Shown: piece by piece, positions 1-7,600 of the stretch | How positions within the stretch are numbered: the first letter of the stretch is position 1 | Layout: each line of letters opens with the position of its first letter | Made by a program: the position numbers and the translations under genes | The notes under the pieces: generated by a model | The model's input: the letters and a program-made list of their open reading frames with translations, nothing else | Database searches by the model: none | Told to the model about the DNA's origin: nothing | Assembly: GCA_013349595.1 (NCBI GenBank) | Contig: DUZI01000075.1 | Location: 1-8,157 of the forward strand | DNA from: Nitrospirota bacterium | GTDB lineage: Bacteria > Nitrospirota > Thermodesulfovibrionia > Thermodesulfovibrionales > Dissulfurispiraceae | Direction: 5' to 3' | Length of the DNA stretch: 8,157 nt

Positions 1-102
1 ATTTTGGGTAAAAATACCAAAAAGGAGGGTGTCCGTTTTATTTTAGAGGCGATAACAAAACTAAAAAAATTTGATAAAGTCCTTAAAAGGTATTTTTATT
101 AA
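1..102 (+). CDS. Possible 3' end of an unidentified upstream gene (partial)
   Basis: Reading from base 1, this frame stays open for 33 codons and stops at TAA 100-102. The peptide is lysine-rich, begins ILGKNTKKEGVRFILEAI and ends KRYFY; the first half looks amphipathic and helical. The other two + frames stop sooner, at 9 and at about 46. I do not recognise the family. Since psd often precedes pssA-leuA in related layouts I compared it from memory with the phosphatidylserine decarboxylase C-terminus, and it does not match. In DNA this AT-rich a 33-codon open frame could be chance, so the call rests on position (79 bp before pssA) and on the frame reaching the window edge. Confidence 0.3.
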   Translation: MLGKNTKKEGVRFILEAITKLKKFDKVLKRYFY

Positions 103-154
103 TGTTTAAAAAAGTTTGTTTATTTTAATAAAACAATATTATCCCTTTCTATTG

Positions 155-160
155 TATAAT
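155..160 (+). promoter_or_regulatory. Candidate -10 box upstream of pssA
   Basis: A perfect TATAAT lies here. No convincing -35 hexamer is found 16-18 bp upstream (the bases near 132-137 read AACAAT). Initiation from it would fall near 167, giving a leader of only about 14 nt before ATG 181. The box sits inside an 8-bp inverted repeat (135-142 with 156-163), which could be an operator but is all A/T and may be chance. Confidence 0.25.
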
Positions 161-180
161 ATTTAATAGGTTCCTTGAAG

Positions 181-972
181 ATGACAATCAGCCATAAAAA
201 AATTGACTTTAAAAAGACCAAAAAAGGCATTTATTTATTGCCAAATACCCTGACCCTTTGTGGTATGTTTTGTGGTTTCTTCGCTATCCTCTCTGCTGTT
301 AATGGCAATTTTGTCCATGCCGCTTGGGCTATTGTATTAGCAAATATCTTTGATGGTCTTGATGGTTGGATAGCAAGGCTTACTAACACCGCTACGAGAT
401 TTGGTATTGAGCTTGACTCTCTCTCTGATTTAGTTGCCTTTGGAGTGGCGCCATCTATTCTCATGTATAAATGGGCTTTAGTCCCCTTTGGCAGGGTTGG
501 CTGGGCTGTAGCTTTTTTATTTGTTGCCTGTGGGGCACTTAGACTTGCAAGGTTTAATGTGCAAACAGGGACCTCTACCTCCAAGGCTTTTAAAGGTATG
601 CCCATACCAGCTGCAGCAACTATTGTTGCATCTATTGTGATTTTTTATTACGAATTCAATACATCTTTACCAAATGAGAATTTGTTTTTTCCAATTATTA
701 CTACGGTGCTTTCTTTATTGATGGTAAGCACATTGAGATTTCATGGACTTAAAGAGATAAATTTTAGTGAGAGAAAACCCTTTTGGTTTCTGGTTGTCTT
801 CGTTTTGATATTATTCGTGCTGTTGATACATCCATCAACAGCTATATTCATCTTTGCCATGTTTTACTTTGTCTGGGGAATAATTGAAAACATATATTTA
901 TTTTTTAGAAAAAAACCTGAACAGGCTCTTGAACCTGAACCTAATCTAATGATTGAGGAGAAGAAATCATGA
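181..972 (+). CDS. pssA: CDP-diacylglycerol--serine O-phosphatidyltransferase (phosphatidylserine synthase, type II membrane form)
   Basis: Integral membrane enzyme that swaps CMP of CDP-diacylglycerol for L-serine to give phosphatidylserine, the precursor of phosphatidylethanolamine. From ATG 181 the protein has 263 residues. The CDP-alcohol phosphotransferase signature is complete: D58, D61, G62, A65, R66, then G75, D79 and D83, the metal and CDP ligands. The stretch LRLARFN (120-126) and the GMPIP motif (139-143) are typical of PssA rather than PgsA. About six to eight hydrophobic segments run from 30 to 242, followed by a charged tail of about 20 residues (FRKKPEQALEPEP...), presumably cytoplasmic. 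An in-frame TTG at 175 would add two residues; only a weak AGG at 168-170 precedes either codon, and I prefer the ATG. The stop overlaps the leuA start (ATGA), so the two are translationally coupled. Function is firm; the exact start is not. Confidence 0.94.
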   Translation: MTISHKKIDFKKTKKGIYLLPNTLTLCGMFCGFFAILSAVNGNFVHAAWAIVLANIFDGLDGWIARLTNTATRFGIELDSLSDLVAFGVAPSILMYKWALVPFGRVGWAVAFLFVACGALRLARFNVQTGTSTSKAFKGMPIPAAATIVASIVIFYYEFNTSLPNENLFFPIITTVLSLLMVSTLRFHGLKEINFSERKPFWFLVVFVLILFVLLIHPSTAIFIFAMFYFVWGIIENIYLFFRKKPEQALEPEPNLMIEEKKS

Positions 973-2519
973 GAATAATCAAAATATTTGATACAACCCT
1001 TCGTGATGGTGAGCAATCACCAGGGGCTTCTATGAATGTTGATGAAAAGATTATGGTAGCCAAACAACTTGTTAAACTTGGTGTTGATATTATTGAGGCT
1101 GGTTTCCCTATTGCATCACAAGGTGATTTTGATGCAGTAAAAAGGATTGCAGAAGAGGTGCAAGGTGCTGTCATTGCAGGTCTTGCAAGGGCTAAAGAAG
1201 AAGATATAAGAAAGGCTTATGAGGCACTCAAACCTGCCCATCTAAAGAGGATTCATACCTTTCACTCAACCTCTGATATTCATCTCAAATATCAATTTAA
1301 GGTCTCAAGGGAGGAGGCACTGAAAAGGTCTGTCGAGATGGTAAGGTTAGCAAAAAGCCTTGTTGATGATGTAGAGTTTTCACCTATGGACGCTACAAGG
1401 ACAGAAATAGGTTATCTCCTTGAGGTGCTTGAAGCAGTTGTTGATGCAGGGGCAAAGACTTTAAATATACCAGATACAGTTGGGTACACTATCCCAAATG
1501 AATTTGGTGAAATGATTAGAAAGATTAAAGAAAAGATTGGTGAAAGGGCTATTATATCTGTCCATTGCCATAATGACCTTGGTCTTGCGGTTGCTAATTC
1601 ATTGTCAGCCATATTAAACGGCGCAGGACAGGTAGAATGCACAATAAACGGTATAGGTGAAAGGGCAGGTAATTGCTCAATGGAAGAGATTGTGATGACA
1701 CTTAAGACAAGGCGCGATTTTTTCAATGCAGATACCAATATAAATACAAAGGAGATAATCAGGACAAGCAGGCTTATTACAAGGGTTACAGGCATATCAG
1801 TTCAACCCAATAAAGCAATTGTAGGTGCAAATGCATTTGCCCATGAATCAGGTATTCATCAGGACGGACTCTTAAAAGAGAAAATGACCTATGAGATAAT
1901 CAAGCCTTCAGATATTGGATTATCAAAGACAGAACTTGTCCTTGGAAAGCATTCGGGAAGACATGCCTTCAAAGCAAGGTTAAAGGAACTTGGTTATCAA
2001 TTAACCCCTGAAGAAATAGAGGTTGCCTTTGTAAAGTTTAAAAACCTTGCTGACCAAAAGAAGTATATTTTTGATGAAGACATAGAGATCCTTTTATCAG
2101 AACAGTTTAGTAAGGTTTCAGAGACTTATAAACTCATTGATTTATATGTTTCTGGAGGGTCAAAATCAAAACCAATGGCTGCACTAAAAATAGCTATTGG
2201 CGAAAAGATAATTGATAAGATTGAATATGGTGATGGTCCTGTTGATGCCGTTTATAAAGCCATAGCTAATGCGGTAGAGACTAAGAGTAATTTGCTTAAA
2301 TTTGAAGTAAAGAGCATTACAGGCGGGACTGACGCACTTGGTGAGGTCTCTGTGGCACTACAAGAGGATGGTAAAAAGGTAATGGGGCATGGTTCAGACA
2401 CAAACATCCTTATTGCCTCTGCTAAAGCCTATCTTAATGCATTAAATAAACTACTAATGAGGCAGGGCGTAAATGAGAGGCTAAAACCAGAGACAGATGA
2501 ATGTTGTGCAATAGATTAA
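969..2519 (+). CDS. leuA: 2-isopropylmalate synthase
   Basis: Catalyses the first committed step of leucine synthesis: acetyl-CoA plus 2-oxoisovalerate gives 2-isopropylmalate; cytosolic. The 516-residue length matches full-length LeuA (E. coli about 523). The HMGL-like TIM barrel shows the FDTTLRDGEQ loop at 7-16 (R12 and D13 catalytic/metal), the metal histidines H199 and H201 in SVHCHNDLGLA, GIGERAGN at 228-235, and SGIHQDG at 294-300 followed by TYEI...IGL, a pattern typical of LeuA. The region from about 390 to 510 is the C-terminal regulatory domain with GPVDAVYKAI (423-432), which normally mediates leucine feedback inhibition. Citramalate synthase or homocitrate synthase are less likely given these motifs, but substrate choice is inferred. 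A strong Shine-Dalgarno GAGGAG (955-960) lies 8 nt before ATG 969, inside pssA. The C-terminus ends with an adjacent cysteine pair (ECCAID). Confidence 0.95.
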   Translation: MRIIKIFDTTLRDGEQSPGASMNVDEKIMVAKQLVKLGVDIIEAGFPIASQGDFDAVKRIAEEVQGAVIAGLARAKEEDIRKAYEALKPAHLKRIHTFHSTSDIHLKYQFKVSREEALKRSVEMVRLAKSLVDDVEFSPMDATRTEIGYLLEVLEAVVDAGAKTLNIPDTVGYTIPNEFGEMIRKIKEKIGERAIISVHCHNDLGLAVANSLSAILNGAGQVECTINGIGERAGNCSMEEIVMTLKTRRDFFNADTNINTKEIIRTSRLITRVTGISVQPNKAIVGANAFAHESGIHQDGLLKEKMTYEIIKPSDIGLSKTELVLGKHSGRHAFKARLKELGYQLTPEEIEVAFVKFKNLADQKKYIFDEDIEILLSEQFSKVSETYKLIDLYVSGGSKSKPMAALKIAIGEKIIDKIEYGDGPVDAVYKAIANAVETKSNLLKFEVKSITGGTDALGEVSVALQEDGKKVMGHGSDTNILIASAKAYLNALNKLLMRQGVNERLKPETDECCAID

Positions 2520-2526
2520 ATTATTC

Positions 2527-2555
2527 CCCTCTCTGGATTTAATCACAGAGTAGGG
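2527..2555 (+). terminator. Bulged hairpin after leuA, possible (bidirectional) terminator
   Basis: CCCTCTCTG (2527-2535) can pair with CAGAG-T-AGGG (2546-2555), giving nine base pairs with one bulged T and a 10-nt loop. It begins 7 nt after the leuA stop, between convergently transcribed genes, where a terminator is expected. The following bases (CAAATTTTC) give only a weak U run, and the - strand side is no better, so intrinsic termination is plausible rather than clear. Confidence 0.38.
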
Positions 2556-2556
2556 C

Positions 2557-2572
2557 AAATTTTCGAAAATTT
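2557..2572. repeat. Perfect 16-bp palindrome in the leuA / small-gene intergenic gap
   Basis: AAATTTTCGAAAATTT is a fully self-complementary 16-mer directly after the hairpin. It could extend the convergent termination structure, or be a binding site for a dimeric regulator. It is 41 bp past the leuA stop and 38 bp beyond the - strand gene's end, so a promoter operator role is unlikely. Confidence 0.5.
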
Positions 2573-2610
2573 ATGAGGCAAAAAACCTACTAACTTAACT
2601 TACATTCAGA

Positions 2611-2898
2611 TTATTTTGTTCTTGTAGTGTTGGTAAGGTATCTTGTTAATATCTCTGTGAGGTTTGCTCGTTCCTTCAGGAGCATTTCCCTTTCAGATTG
2701 AGATGTGGTAGGGTTATTAAGCCTGTCTGTAATATCTTTAATCCTTGTAGTGATTATATTAATCCTCATCTCTTCATTTAAAGTGCCTGAAATGGGAGAT
2801 GATTGCTTTATAACAGGTGTGTTTTCAGGAGCGGCAAATTGCGGGTGTAAAAAAGAAATTAACATGGTAAATGCTATCAATAAAATTCTTTTTTTCAT
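2611..2898 (-). CDS. Small exported protein with a predicted helical hairpin, function unknown
   Basis: I do not recognise this 95-residue protein. Its N-terminus looks like a Sec signal peptide: MKKR, then a hydrophobic core (ILLIAFTMLISFL, 5-17), then HPQFAAPE with possible cleavage around 22-23. No lipobox cysteine is present, so it is probably periplasmic or secreted rather than a lipoprotein. After a short polar linker, residues 42-61 and 67-90 look like two amphipathic helices separated by NNPTTS, a helical hairpin or short coiled coil rich in Arg, Glu and Leu. The gene is convergent with leuA and divergent from kdsC (36 nt between start codons). No Shine-Dalgarno is visible before ATG 2898, but a promoter-like TTGATT-18-TAAAAT would start transcription at about the ATG itself. 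The antisense frame on the + strand (2705-2905) is the only competing reading and looks like a shadow. Existence is probable, function unknown. Confidence 0.6.
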   Translation of the reverse strand: MKKRILLIAFTMLISFLHPQFAAPENTPVIKQSSPISGTLNEEMRINIITTRIKDITDRLNNPTTSQSEREMLLKERANLTEILTRYLTNTTRTK

Positions 2899-2904
2899 TA
2901 TTTA

Positions 2905-2934
2905 ATTTTACAATTTGTCTTATGAGGTAATCAA
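2905..2934 (-). promoter_or_regulatory. Candidate promoter of the small - strand gene, implying a leaderless mRNA
   Basis: Read on the - strand, TTGATT (complement of 2929-2934) and TAAAAT (complement of 2905-2910) are separated by 18 bp, a sigma-70-like pair with 4/6 and 5/6 matches to consensus. Initiation about 7 nt further would fall at or next to the ATG at 2898, fitting the lack of a Shine-Dalgarno. The -35 element lies in the 6 nt between the kdsC ribosome binding site and start codon. Confidence 0.35.
2909..2914 (+). promoter_or_regulatory. Candidate -10 box for the kdsC-pgsA-plsY-carB block
   Basis: TACAAT matches the -10 consensus at 5 of 6 positions and lies 10 nt before the kdsC Shine-Dalgarno GAGGT (2924-2928). 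The bases at -35 (TTCTTT, 2886-2891) are poor. It overlaps the -10 of the divergent candidate promoter, so the two would compete if both are real. Some promoter is expected here because the gene upstream runs the other way. Confidence 0.25.
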
Positions 2935-3459
2935 ATGGATATAACCAAATTAGCTGAAAAGATAAAACTACTTATACTTGATGTTGATGGTGTCCTTACA
3001 GATGGTGGGATTATCTTTGATAGTCTTGATAGGGAGATTAAGGTGTTTCATGTCAGGGATGGTCATGGGATTAAGTTACTTCAATCAGCGGGGATAATAG
3101 TGTGTATTATCACAGGCAGGAATTCAGATGTAGTCTCAAGACGGGCAAAGGAGCTGTCTATTGGTGATGTCTTTCAAGGGGCAAAGAACAAGGCAGATGC
3201 CTTCGAGAAGATAAAGTCTCACTATGGCTTTTCTGATAACGAGATTGCATGTATGGGTGATGATATAAATGATATACCATTATTCAAGAGGGTTGGACTG
3301 CCCATTGCGGTTAATGATTCCGCAGAGGAACTAAAGGTTTATGCCAAATATATCACCTCAAAGGTTGGAGGTAAAGGGGCAGTTAGAGAGGTTTGTGAAT
3401 TGATACTAAAGGCACAAGGGAGATGGCAAAGTATTATTGATGAATACCTTCAGTCTTAA
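2935..3459 (+). CDS. kdsC: 3-deoxy-D-manno-octulosonate 8-phosphate phosphatase (HAD family)
   Basis: Removes phosphate from Kdo-8-P to give free Kdo, which CMP-Kdo synthetase then activates for the inner core of lipopolysaccharide; a cytosolic, normally tetrameric C0-type HAD enzyme without a cap domain. The 174-residue length is typical. Motif I is LDVDGVLTDG (15-24) with nucleophile D16 and acid/base D18; motif II is T60 in IITGRNSD; K86 in GAKNKADAF is the motif III lysine; motif IV is GDDINDIPLF (108-117). RDGHGIKLL (41-49) and the C-terminal GGKGAVREV are characteristic of KdsC. GAGGT at 2924-2928 sits 6 nt before ATG 2935, a good ribosome binding site. The 3' end overlaps pgsA by 20 nt. 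A related HAD such as NeuNAc-9-phosphatase is less likely. No other Kdo gene (kdsA, kdsB, kdsD) is in the window. Confidence 0.94.
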   Translation: MDITKLAEKIKLLILDVDGVLTDGGIIFDSLDREIKVFHVRDGHGIKLLQSAGIIVCIITGRNSDVVSRRAKELSIGDVFQGAKNKADAFEKIKSHYGFSDNEIACMGDDINDIPLFKRVGLPIAVNDSAEELKVYAKYITSKVGGKGAVREVCELILKAQGRWQSIIDEYLQS

Positions 3460-3973
3460 TATCCCCACTTTTCTAACCTTTTTACGAATTGGTCTTATTG
3501 CACCTTTTGTTTACATAACTCCTCAAAGCCCAGTGCTTGGTATCCTCATATTTCTAATTGCTTCATTGACAGATTTTTTTGATGGATATCTTGCCAGAAA
3601 GGCAAACCAGATTACAAAGTTTGGCATTATTGTTGACCCCATTGCAGATAAATTTCTCATTATCTCTGCCTTAATAGTGCTCGTTGATATGGTAAGACTA
3701 TCTGCTTGGGTAGCCATATTAATTATTGGAAGAGAATTTTGGGTAACACTCATAAGGGTAGTCGCCTTATCAAAAGACATAGTTATACCAGCAGAAAAGG
3801 GCGGAAAGATTAAAACTGCCACACAGATGACTGCAATAGTCTTTTTGCTTCTGCCGGGTAGTGTTGTAGATATTGACTTTTATGATGTAGGGCTCATATT
3901 GATTTACATTTCCTTATTCTTTGCAATCATCTCGGGTTATAAATATACTGTATCCTTTTGGAGGCTAATATGA
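3440..3973 (+). CDS. pgsA: CDP-diacylglycerol--glycerol-3-phosphate 3-phosphatidyltransferase (phosphatidylglycerophosphate synthase)
   Basis: Membrane enzyme that transfers the phosphatidyl group of CDP-diacylglycerol to glycerol-3-phosphate, committing lipid to phosphatidylglycerol and cardiolipin. From ATG 3440 it has 177 residues, the usual PgsA size. N-terminal NIPTFLTFLRI matches the PgsA pattern (N-x-T-x-x-R). The CDP-alcohol phosphotransferase signature is intact: D45, D48, G49, A52, R53, G62, D66, D70, with DPIADK (66-71) typical of PgsA. IGREFWVTLIR (96-106) and KGGKIKTATQM (120-130) are also PgsA hallmarks. Several hydrophobic segments span the chain. A TTG immediately upstream (3437) would add one residue. 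No Shine-Dalgarno is at good spacing (GGGAGA at 3418-3423 is 16 nt away), so translation probably depends on the 20-nt overlap with kdsC. Its stop overlaps the plsY start. Confidence 0.92.
   Translation: MNTFSLNIPTFLTFLRIGLIAPFVYITPQSPVLGILIFLIASLTDFFDGYLARKANQITKFGIIVDPIADKFLIISALIVLVDMVRLSAWVAILIIGREFWVTLIRVVALSKDIVIPAEKGGKIKTATQMTAIVFLLLPGSVVDIDFYDVGLILIYISLFFAIISGYKYTVSFWRLI
3960..3964 (+). promoter_or_regulatory. Shine-Dalgarno that sets the plsY start
   Basis: GGAGG lies 5 nt before ATG 3970, inside the last codons of pgsA. This ATG forms an ATGA overlap with the pgsA stop. The in-frame TTG at 3958 overlaps the GGAGG and would have no ribosome binding site of its own. Confidence 0.8.
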
Positions 3974-4641
3974 TTTCCTTTGAGACAAATCTTGTATTAA
4001 TCATTGGGCTTTTCTCATTTTTTATGGGGTCCATACCTACAGGTTTAATAGTAACAAGGTCAAAGGGCATTGACATAAGAAAACTTGGTAGTGGCAATAT
4101 TGGTGCAACTAATGTATTAAGGACAATGGGAGCTAAATATGCCTTGATTACCCTTGCCGGTGATATTTCAAAGGGTATCATTCCAGTAGCATTAATACCC
4201 ATAATTCTGAGACAATTCTCTCTTGATAACATAAACTATGAATTTAACTTGTCGGGTCAGATTTATTTAGTTAATTCAAAGGTTCTCTTTCAAGCCATTG
4301 CAGGACTTTGTGCCGTATTGGGACATAATTTTTCCATATTTTTGGGATTTAAAGGTGGCAAAGGGGTTGCAACAAGTCTTGGCGTGGTGCTCTCATTATC
4401 GCCTCATGCAGGACTGATGACAGTTACAACATGGCTCATAACGATGAGATTTTCAAGAATATCTTCTTTAAGCGCCCTAATAGCCTTTGCCTTAACCCCA
4501 TTTTATGTTTACGCCATAGACCCAAGCAGAGAGAAGGTATTTTTTGTAATAATATTAACTATTCTTGTTTTCATCAGACACAAAGATAATATTAAGCGAC
4601 TCCTAGAGGGTAAAGAGTCAAAATTTGGAAATAAAAAATGA
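3970..4641 (+). CDS. plsY: Acyl-phosphate:glycerol-3-phosphate acyltransferase
   Basis: Polytopic membrane enzyme that acylates position 1 of glycerol-3-phosphate, using acyl-phosphate made by PlsX, to give lysophosphatidic acid, the first step of phospholipid synthesis. From ATG 3970 it has 223 residues. Family motifs are all present: GSIPTG (20-25), GSGNIGATNVLR (40-51), GDISKG (64-69), GHNFSIFLGFKGGKGVAT (118-135), the glycine-rich active-site segment, and RHKDNIKRLLEGKE (203-216). The loop between about 80 and 107 (RQFSLDNINYEFNLSGQ...) appears longer than the short loop in typical PlsY of about 200 residues, judged from memory. The start overlaps the pgsA stop by 4 nt (ATGA), and the TGA at 4639-4641 runs into the carB ribosome binding site, so it is coupled on both sides. 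plsX and plsC are not in this window. Confidence 0.95.
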   Translation: MISFETNLVLIIGLFSFFMGSIPTGLIVTRSKGIDIRKLGSGNIGATNVLRTMGAKYALITLAGDISKGIIPVALIPIILRQFSLDNINYEFNLSGQIYLVNSKVLFQAIAGLCAVLGHNFSIFLGFKGGKGVATSLGVVLSLSPHAGLMTVTTWLITMRFSRISSLSALIAFALTPFYVYAIDPSREKVFFVIILTILVFIRHKDNIKRLLEGKESKFGNKK

Positions 4642-4645
4642 GGTG
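4640..4645 (+). promoter_or_regulatory. Shine-Dalgarno that sets the carB start
   Basis: GAGGTG overlaps the plsY stop codon and lies 3 nt before ATG 4649. An in-frame TTG at 4625 would add eight residues inside plsY but has no purine-rich site at proper spacing. Starting at 4649 gives MPKRENIKKILLIGSGP, the normal CarB N-terminus. Confidence 0.75.
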
Positions 4646-4648
4646 ACT

Positions 4649-7600
4649 ATGCCAAAGAGAGAAAATATAAAAAAAATCCTGCTGATAGGTTCAGGTCCTA
4701 TAATCATTGGACAAGCTTGTGAATTTGACTATTCAGGTACACAGGCTTGTAAGGCACTCAAGGAAGAGGGCATCGAGGTTGTTTTAGTAAATTCAAATCC
4801 TGCTACAATCATGACTGATCCAGAGATCGCAGATGCTACTTATATTGAGCCCCTTCAAAAAGATATTCTTGAAAAGATAATAATTAAGGAAAGACCTGAT
4901 AGTTTATTACCAACTATGGGAGGACAGACTGCTCTTAATCTAGCTGTTTCACTATCTGAAAGCGGTTTTCTTGATGCCCAAGGTGTAAGTTTAATTGGTG
5001 CCAATCTTGATGCAATAAAAAGGGCTGAAGATAGGCTTCTTTTTAAAAAGGCAATGGAGGAGATTAATCTGAAAGTCCCTGTAAGTGTGGCTGTCAATAG
5101 TCTTGAGGAGGGGCTCTCTGCAGTCAGCCTAACAGGATTTCCAGCAATTTTACGACCTGCCTTTACCTTAGGTGGAACTGGCGGAGGTATTGCCTACAAC
5201 ATTGAAGAATATAAGACAATGCTTCAAAGGGGATTAAAACTAAGCCCTGTAAACCAAGTCCTTGTTGAGCAATCAGTTTTAGGCTGGAAGGAATATGAAC
5301 TTGAGGTCATGAGGGATCGCAGAGATAATGTAGTAATAATTTGTTCTATTGAAAACATTGACCCTATGGGAGTTCATACTGGTGATTCTATAACAGTTGC
5401 ACCTGCCCAGACCCTTTCAGACAAAGAATATCAAATAATGCGTGACTCTGCCATATCGGTAATAAGAAAGATTGGCGTTGACACGGGTGGCTCAAATATC
5501 CAATTTGCCATAAATCCTACAAATGGTGAAATGGTAGTAATTGAGATGAATCCGAGGGTATCAAGAAGCTCAGCCCTTGCAAGCAAGGCAACAGGATTCC
5601 CCATTGCCAAGATTGCTGCAAAACTTGCCATCGGCTATACCCTTGATGAATTAAAAAATGACATCACCAAAGACACCCCTGCATCTTTTGAACCTGTTAT
5701 TGACTATGTGGTAACTAAAATACCACGCTTTACCTTTGAGAAGTTCCCAGGTGCAGATTCAACCCTTGTCACACAAATGAAATCAGTAGGTGAGGCAATG
5801 TCAATTGGGAGGACTTTTAAAGAGTCACTACTGAAAGGCCTAAGAAGCCTTGAAATAGGTTCTTATGGTTTTGAGCCTTTAAGTGTTTCAAGGGAAGAAT
5901 TAATATCCTCATTAAAGACCCCAAGACCAGATAGGCTTTGGTATATTGCACAGGCACTGAGAGAAGGTTTTACTGTTGATGAGATTTATAACCTTTCAAT
6001 GATTGACCCATGGTTTATAAATAATATCAAGGATATTATTAACCTTGAAAAAAGATTAATCAATAGCTCAAAGACTCAGTTTATTGAAATTATAAGAGAC
6101 GTAAAAAACATGGGTTTTTCTGATAAAGAGATAGGCAGACTTACTGGAAAAACAGAAAAAGAGATAAGAGATTTGCGAGACCGTAACTCAATCACACCTG
6201 TTTACAAGCTTGTTGATACCTGTTCTGCAGAGTTTACCGCTTACACACCTTATATGTACTCAACTTATGAAATACCATTTTATGAGATTGACGAAGACGG
6301 TACGGTTAATAAAAGACTTGAGACAGAATTTGTCCCTGATGACAAAAAGAAGATAGTAATACTTGGTTCTGGTCCAAATAGGATTGGTCAAGGTATTGAA
6401 TTTGACTATTGTTGTGTTCATGCAGTTTATGCACTTAAAGAGATTGGTTATGAAACTATTATGGTTAATTGTAATCCTGAAACAGTAAGTACAGATTATG
6501 ACACCTCAGACAGGCTTTATTTTGAACCACTGACTCTTGAAGATGTATTGAATATTATTAAAAGAGAAAAACCAATTGGAGTAATCGTTCAATTTGGCGG
6601 GCAGACACCCCTAAAACTTGCTGTCCCTCTTGAGAATGAGGGTGTCAATATACTTGGCACTAAACCTGATTCAATTGACAGGGCGGAAGATAGAAAGAGA
6701 TTTAAGGAACTCCTTGAACTCTTAAAGCTAAAACAACCTGATTCTGGAACGGCCATGTCGATAGATGAAGCAATACAAGTAGCAAATGATATAGGTTATC
6801 CTGTGCTTGTTAGACCCTCATATGTCCTTGGTGGGAGGGCTATGGAGATTGTATATGACGAGGTCTCTTTAAAGGCTTACATGGAAAGGGCTGTAAAGGC
6901 ATCACCAGAACACCCCATATTGATAGATAAATACCTTGAAGATGCAGTTGAAGTAGATGTTGATGCCCTTTCAGATGGTCGTGATGTGGTCATAGGTGCA
7001 GTAATGGAGCATATTGAAGAGGCTGGGATTCATTCAGGTGATTCTGCTTGTTCTATCCCACCGTATAGTCTCTCAAGAGAGTTAGTCATAAAAATAAAAG
7101 AACAGGCTAAAAGTCTTGCAAAAGAGTTAAAAGTAATAGGGCTTATGAATGTCCAGTTTGCAGTAAAAGAGGGAGAAATCTATGTCCTTGAAGTAAATCC
7201 ACGTGCTTCAAGGACAATCCCCTATGTAAGTAAAACTATTGGTGTCCCCCTTGCAAAGATGGCAGCAAAGGTCATGGCTGGTATGCCCCTAAAGGAACTT
7301 AATTTTACCGAAGACATTGAAATCAACCATGTTACTGTCAAAGAGGCAGTCTTCCCCTTTGATAAATTTCAAGGCGTTGATACAATCCTCGGTCCTGAGA
7401 TGAAATCAACAGGTGAGGTAATGGGTATAGATGAAGACTTTGGGCTTGCCTACGCAAAAGCTCAATGGGCATCAAATAATAGACTGCCTCTATCAGGTAA
7501 ATGTTTTATAAGTGTCAAAGACAAAGACAAGGATGCTCTTGAAGATATAACAAAAAGATTAATCAATCTTGGATTCACAATAGTAGCCACAAAAGGTACT

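Noticed and set aside
21..31. Strong Shine-Dalgarno-like AAGGAGG followed at once by GTG
   Set aside because: The GTG frame runs only five codons before TAG and the spacing is wrong; it lies inside the open partial frame and is probably chance.
135..163. 8-bp inverted repeat AATATTAT / ATAATATT around the pssA -10 box as a regulator site
   Set aside because: Composed only of A and T in an AT-rich gap, with an alternative pairing (134-138 with 150-154); too weak to call an operator.
231..605. 124-codon - strand frame inside pssA
   Set aside because: Antisense to a gene with intact family motifs; the product is low in recognisable structure. The same applies to - strand frames inside leuA (941-1174, 1412-1795), pgsA (3523-3822), the pgsA-plsY junction (3927-4232) and carB (4855-5097, 5431-5631).
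2705..2905. 66-codon + strand frame with a very hydrophobic N-terminal half
   Set aside because: It lies antisense to the small exported protein. Its hydrophobicity arises from the complement of helix-coding codons, and the - strand frame has the more protein-like features (signal peptide, helices).
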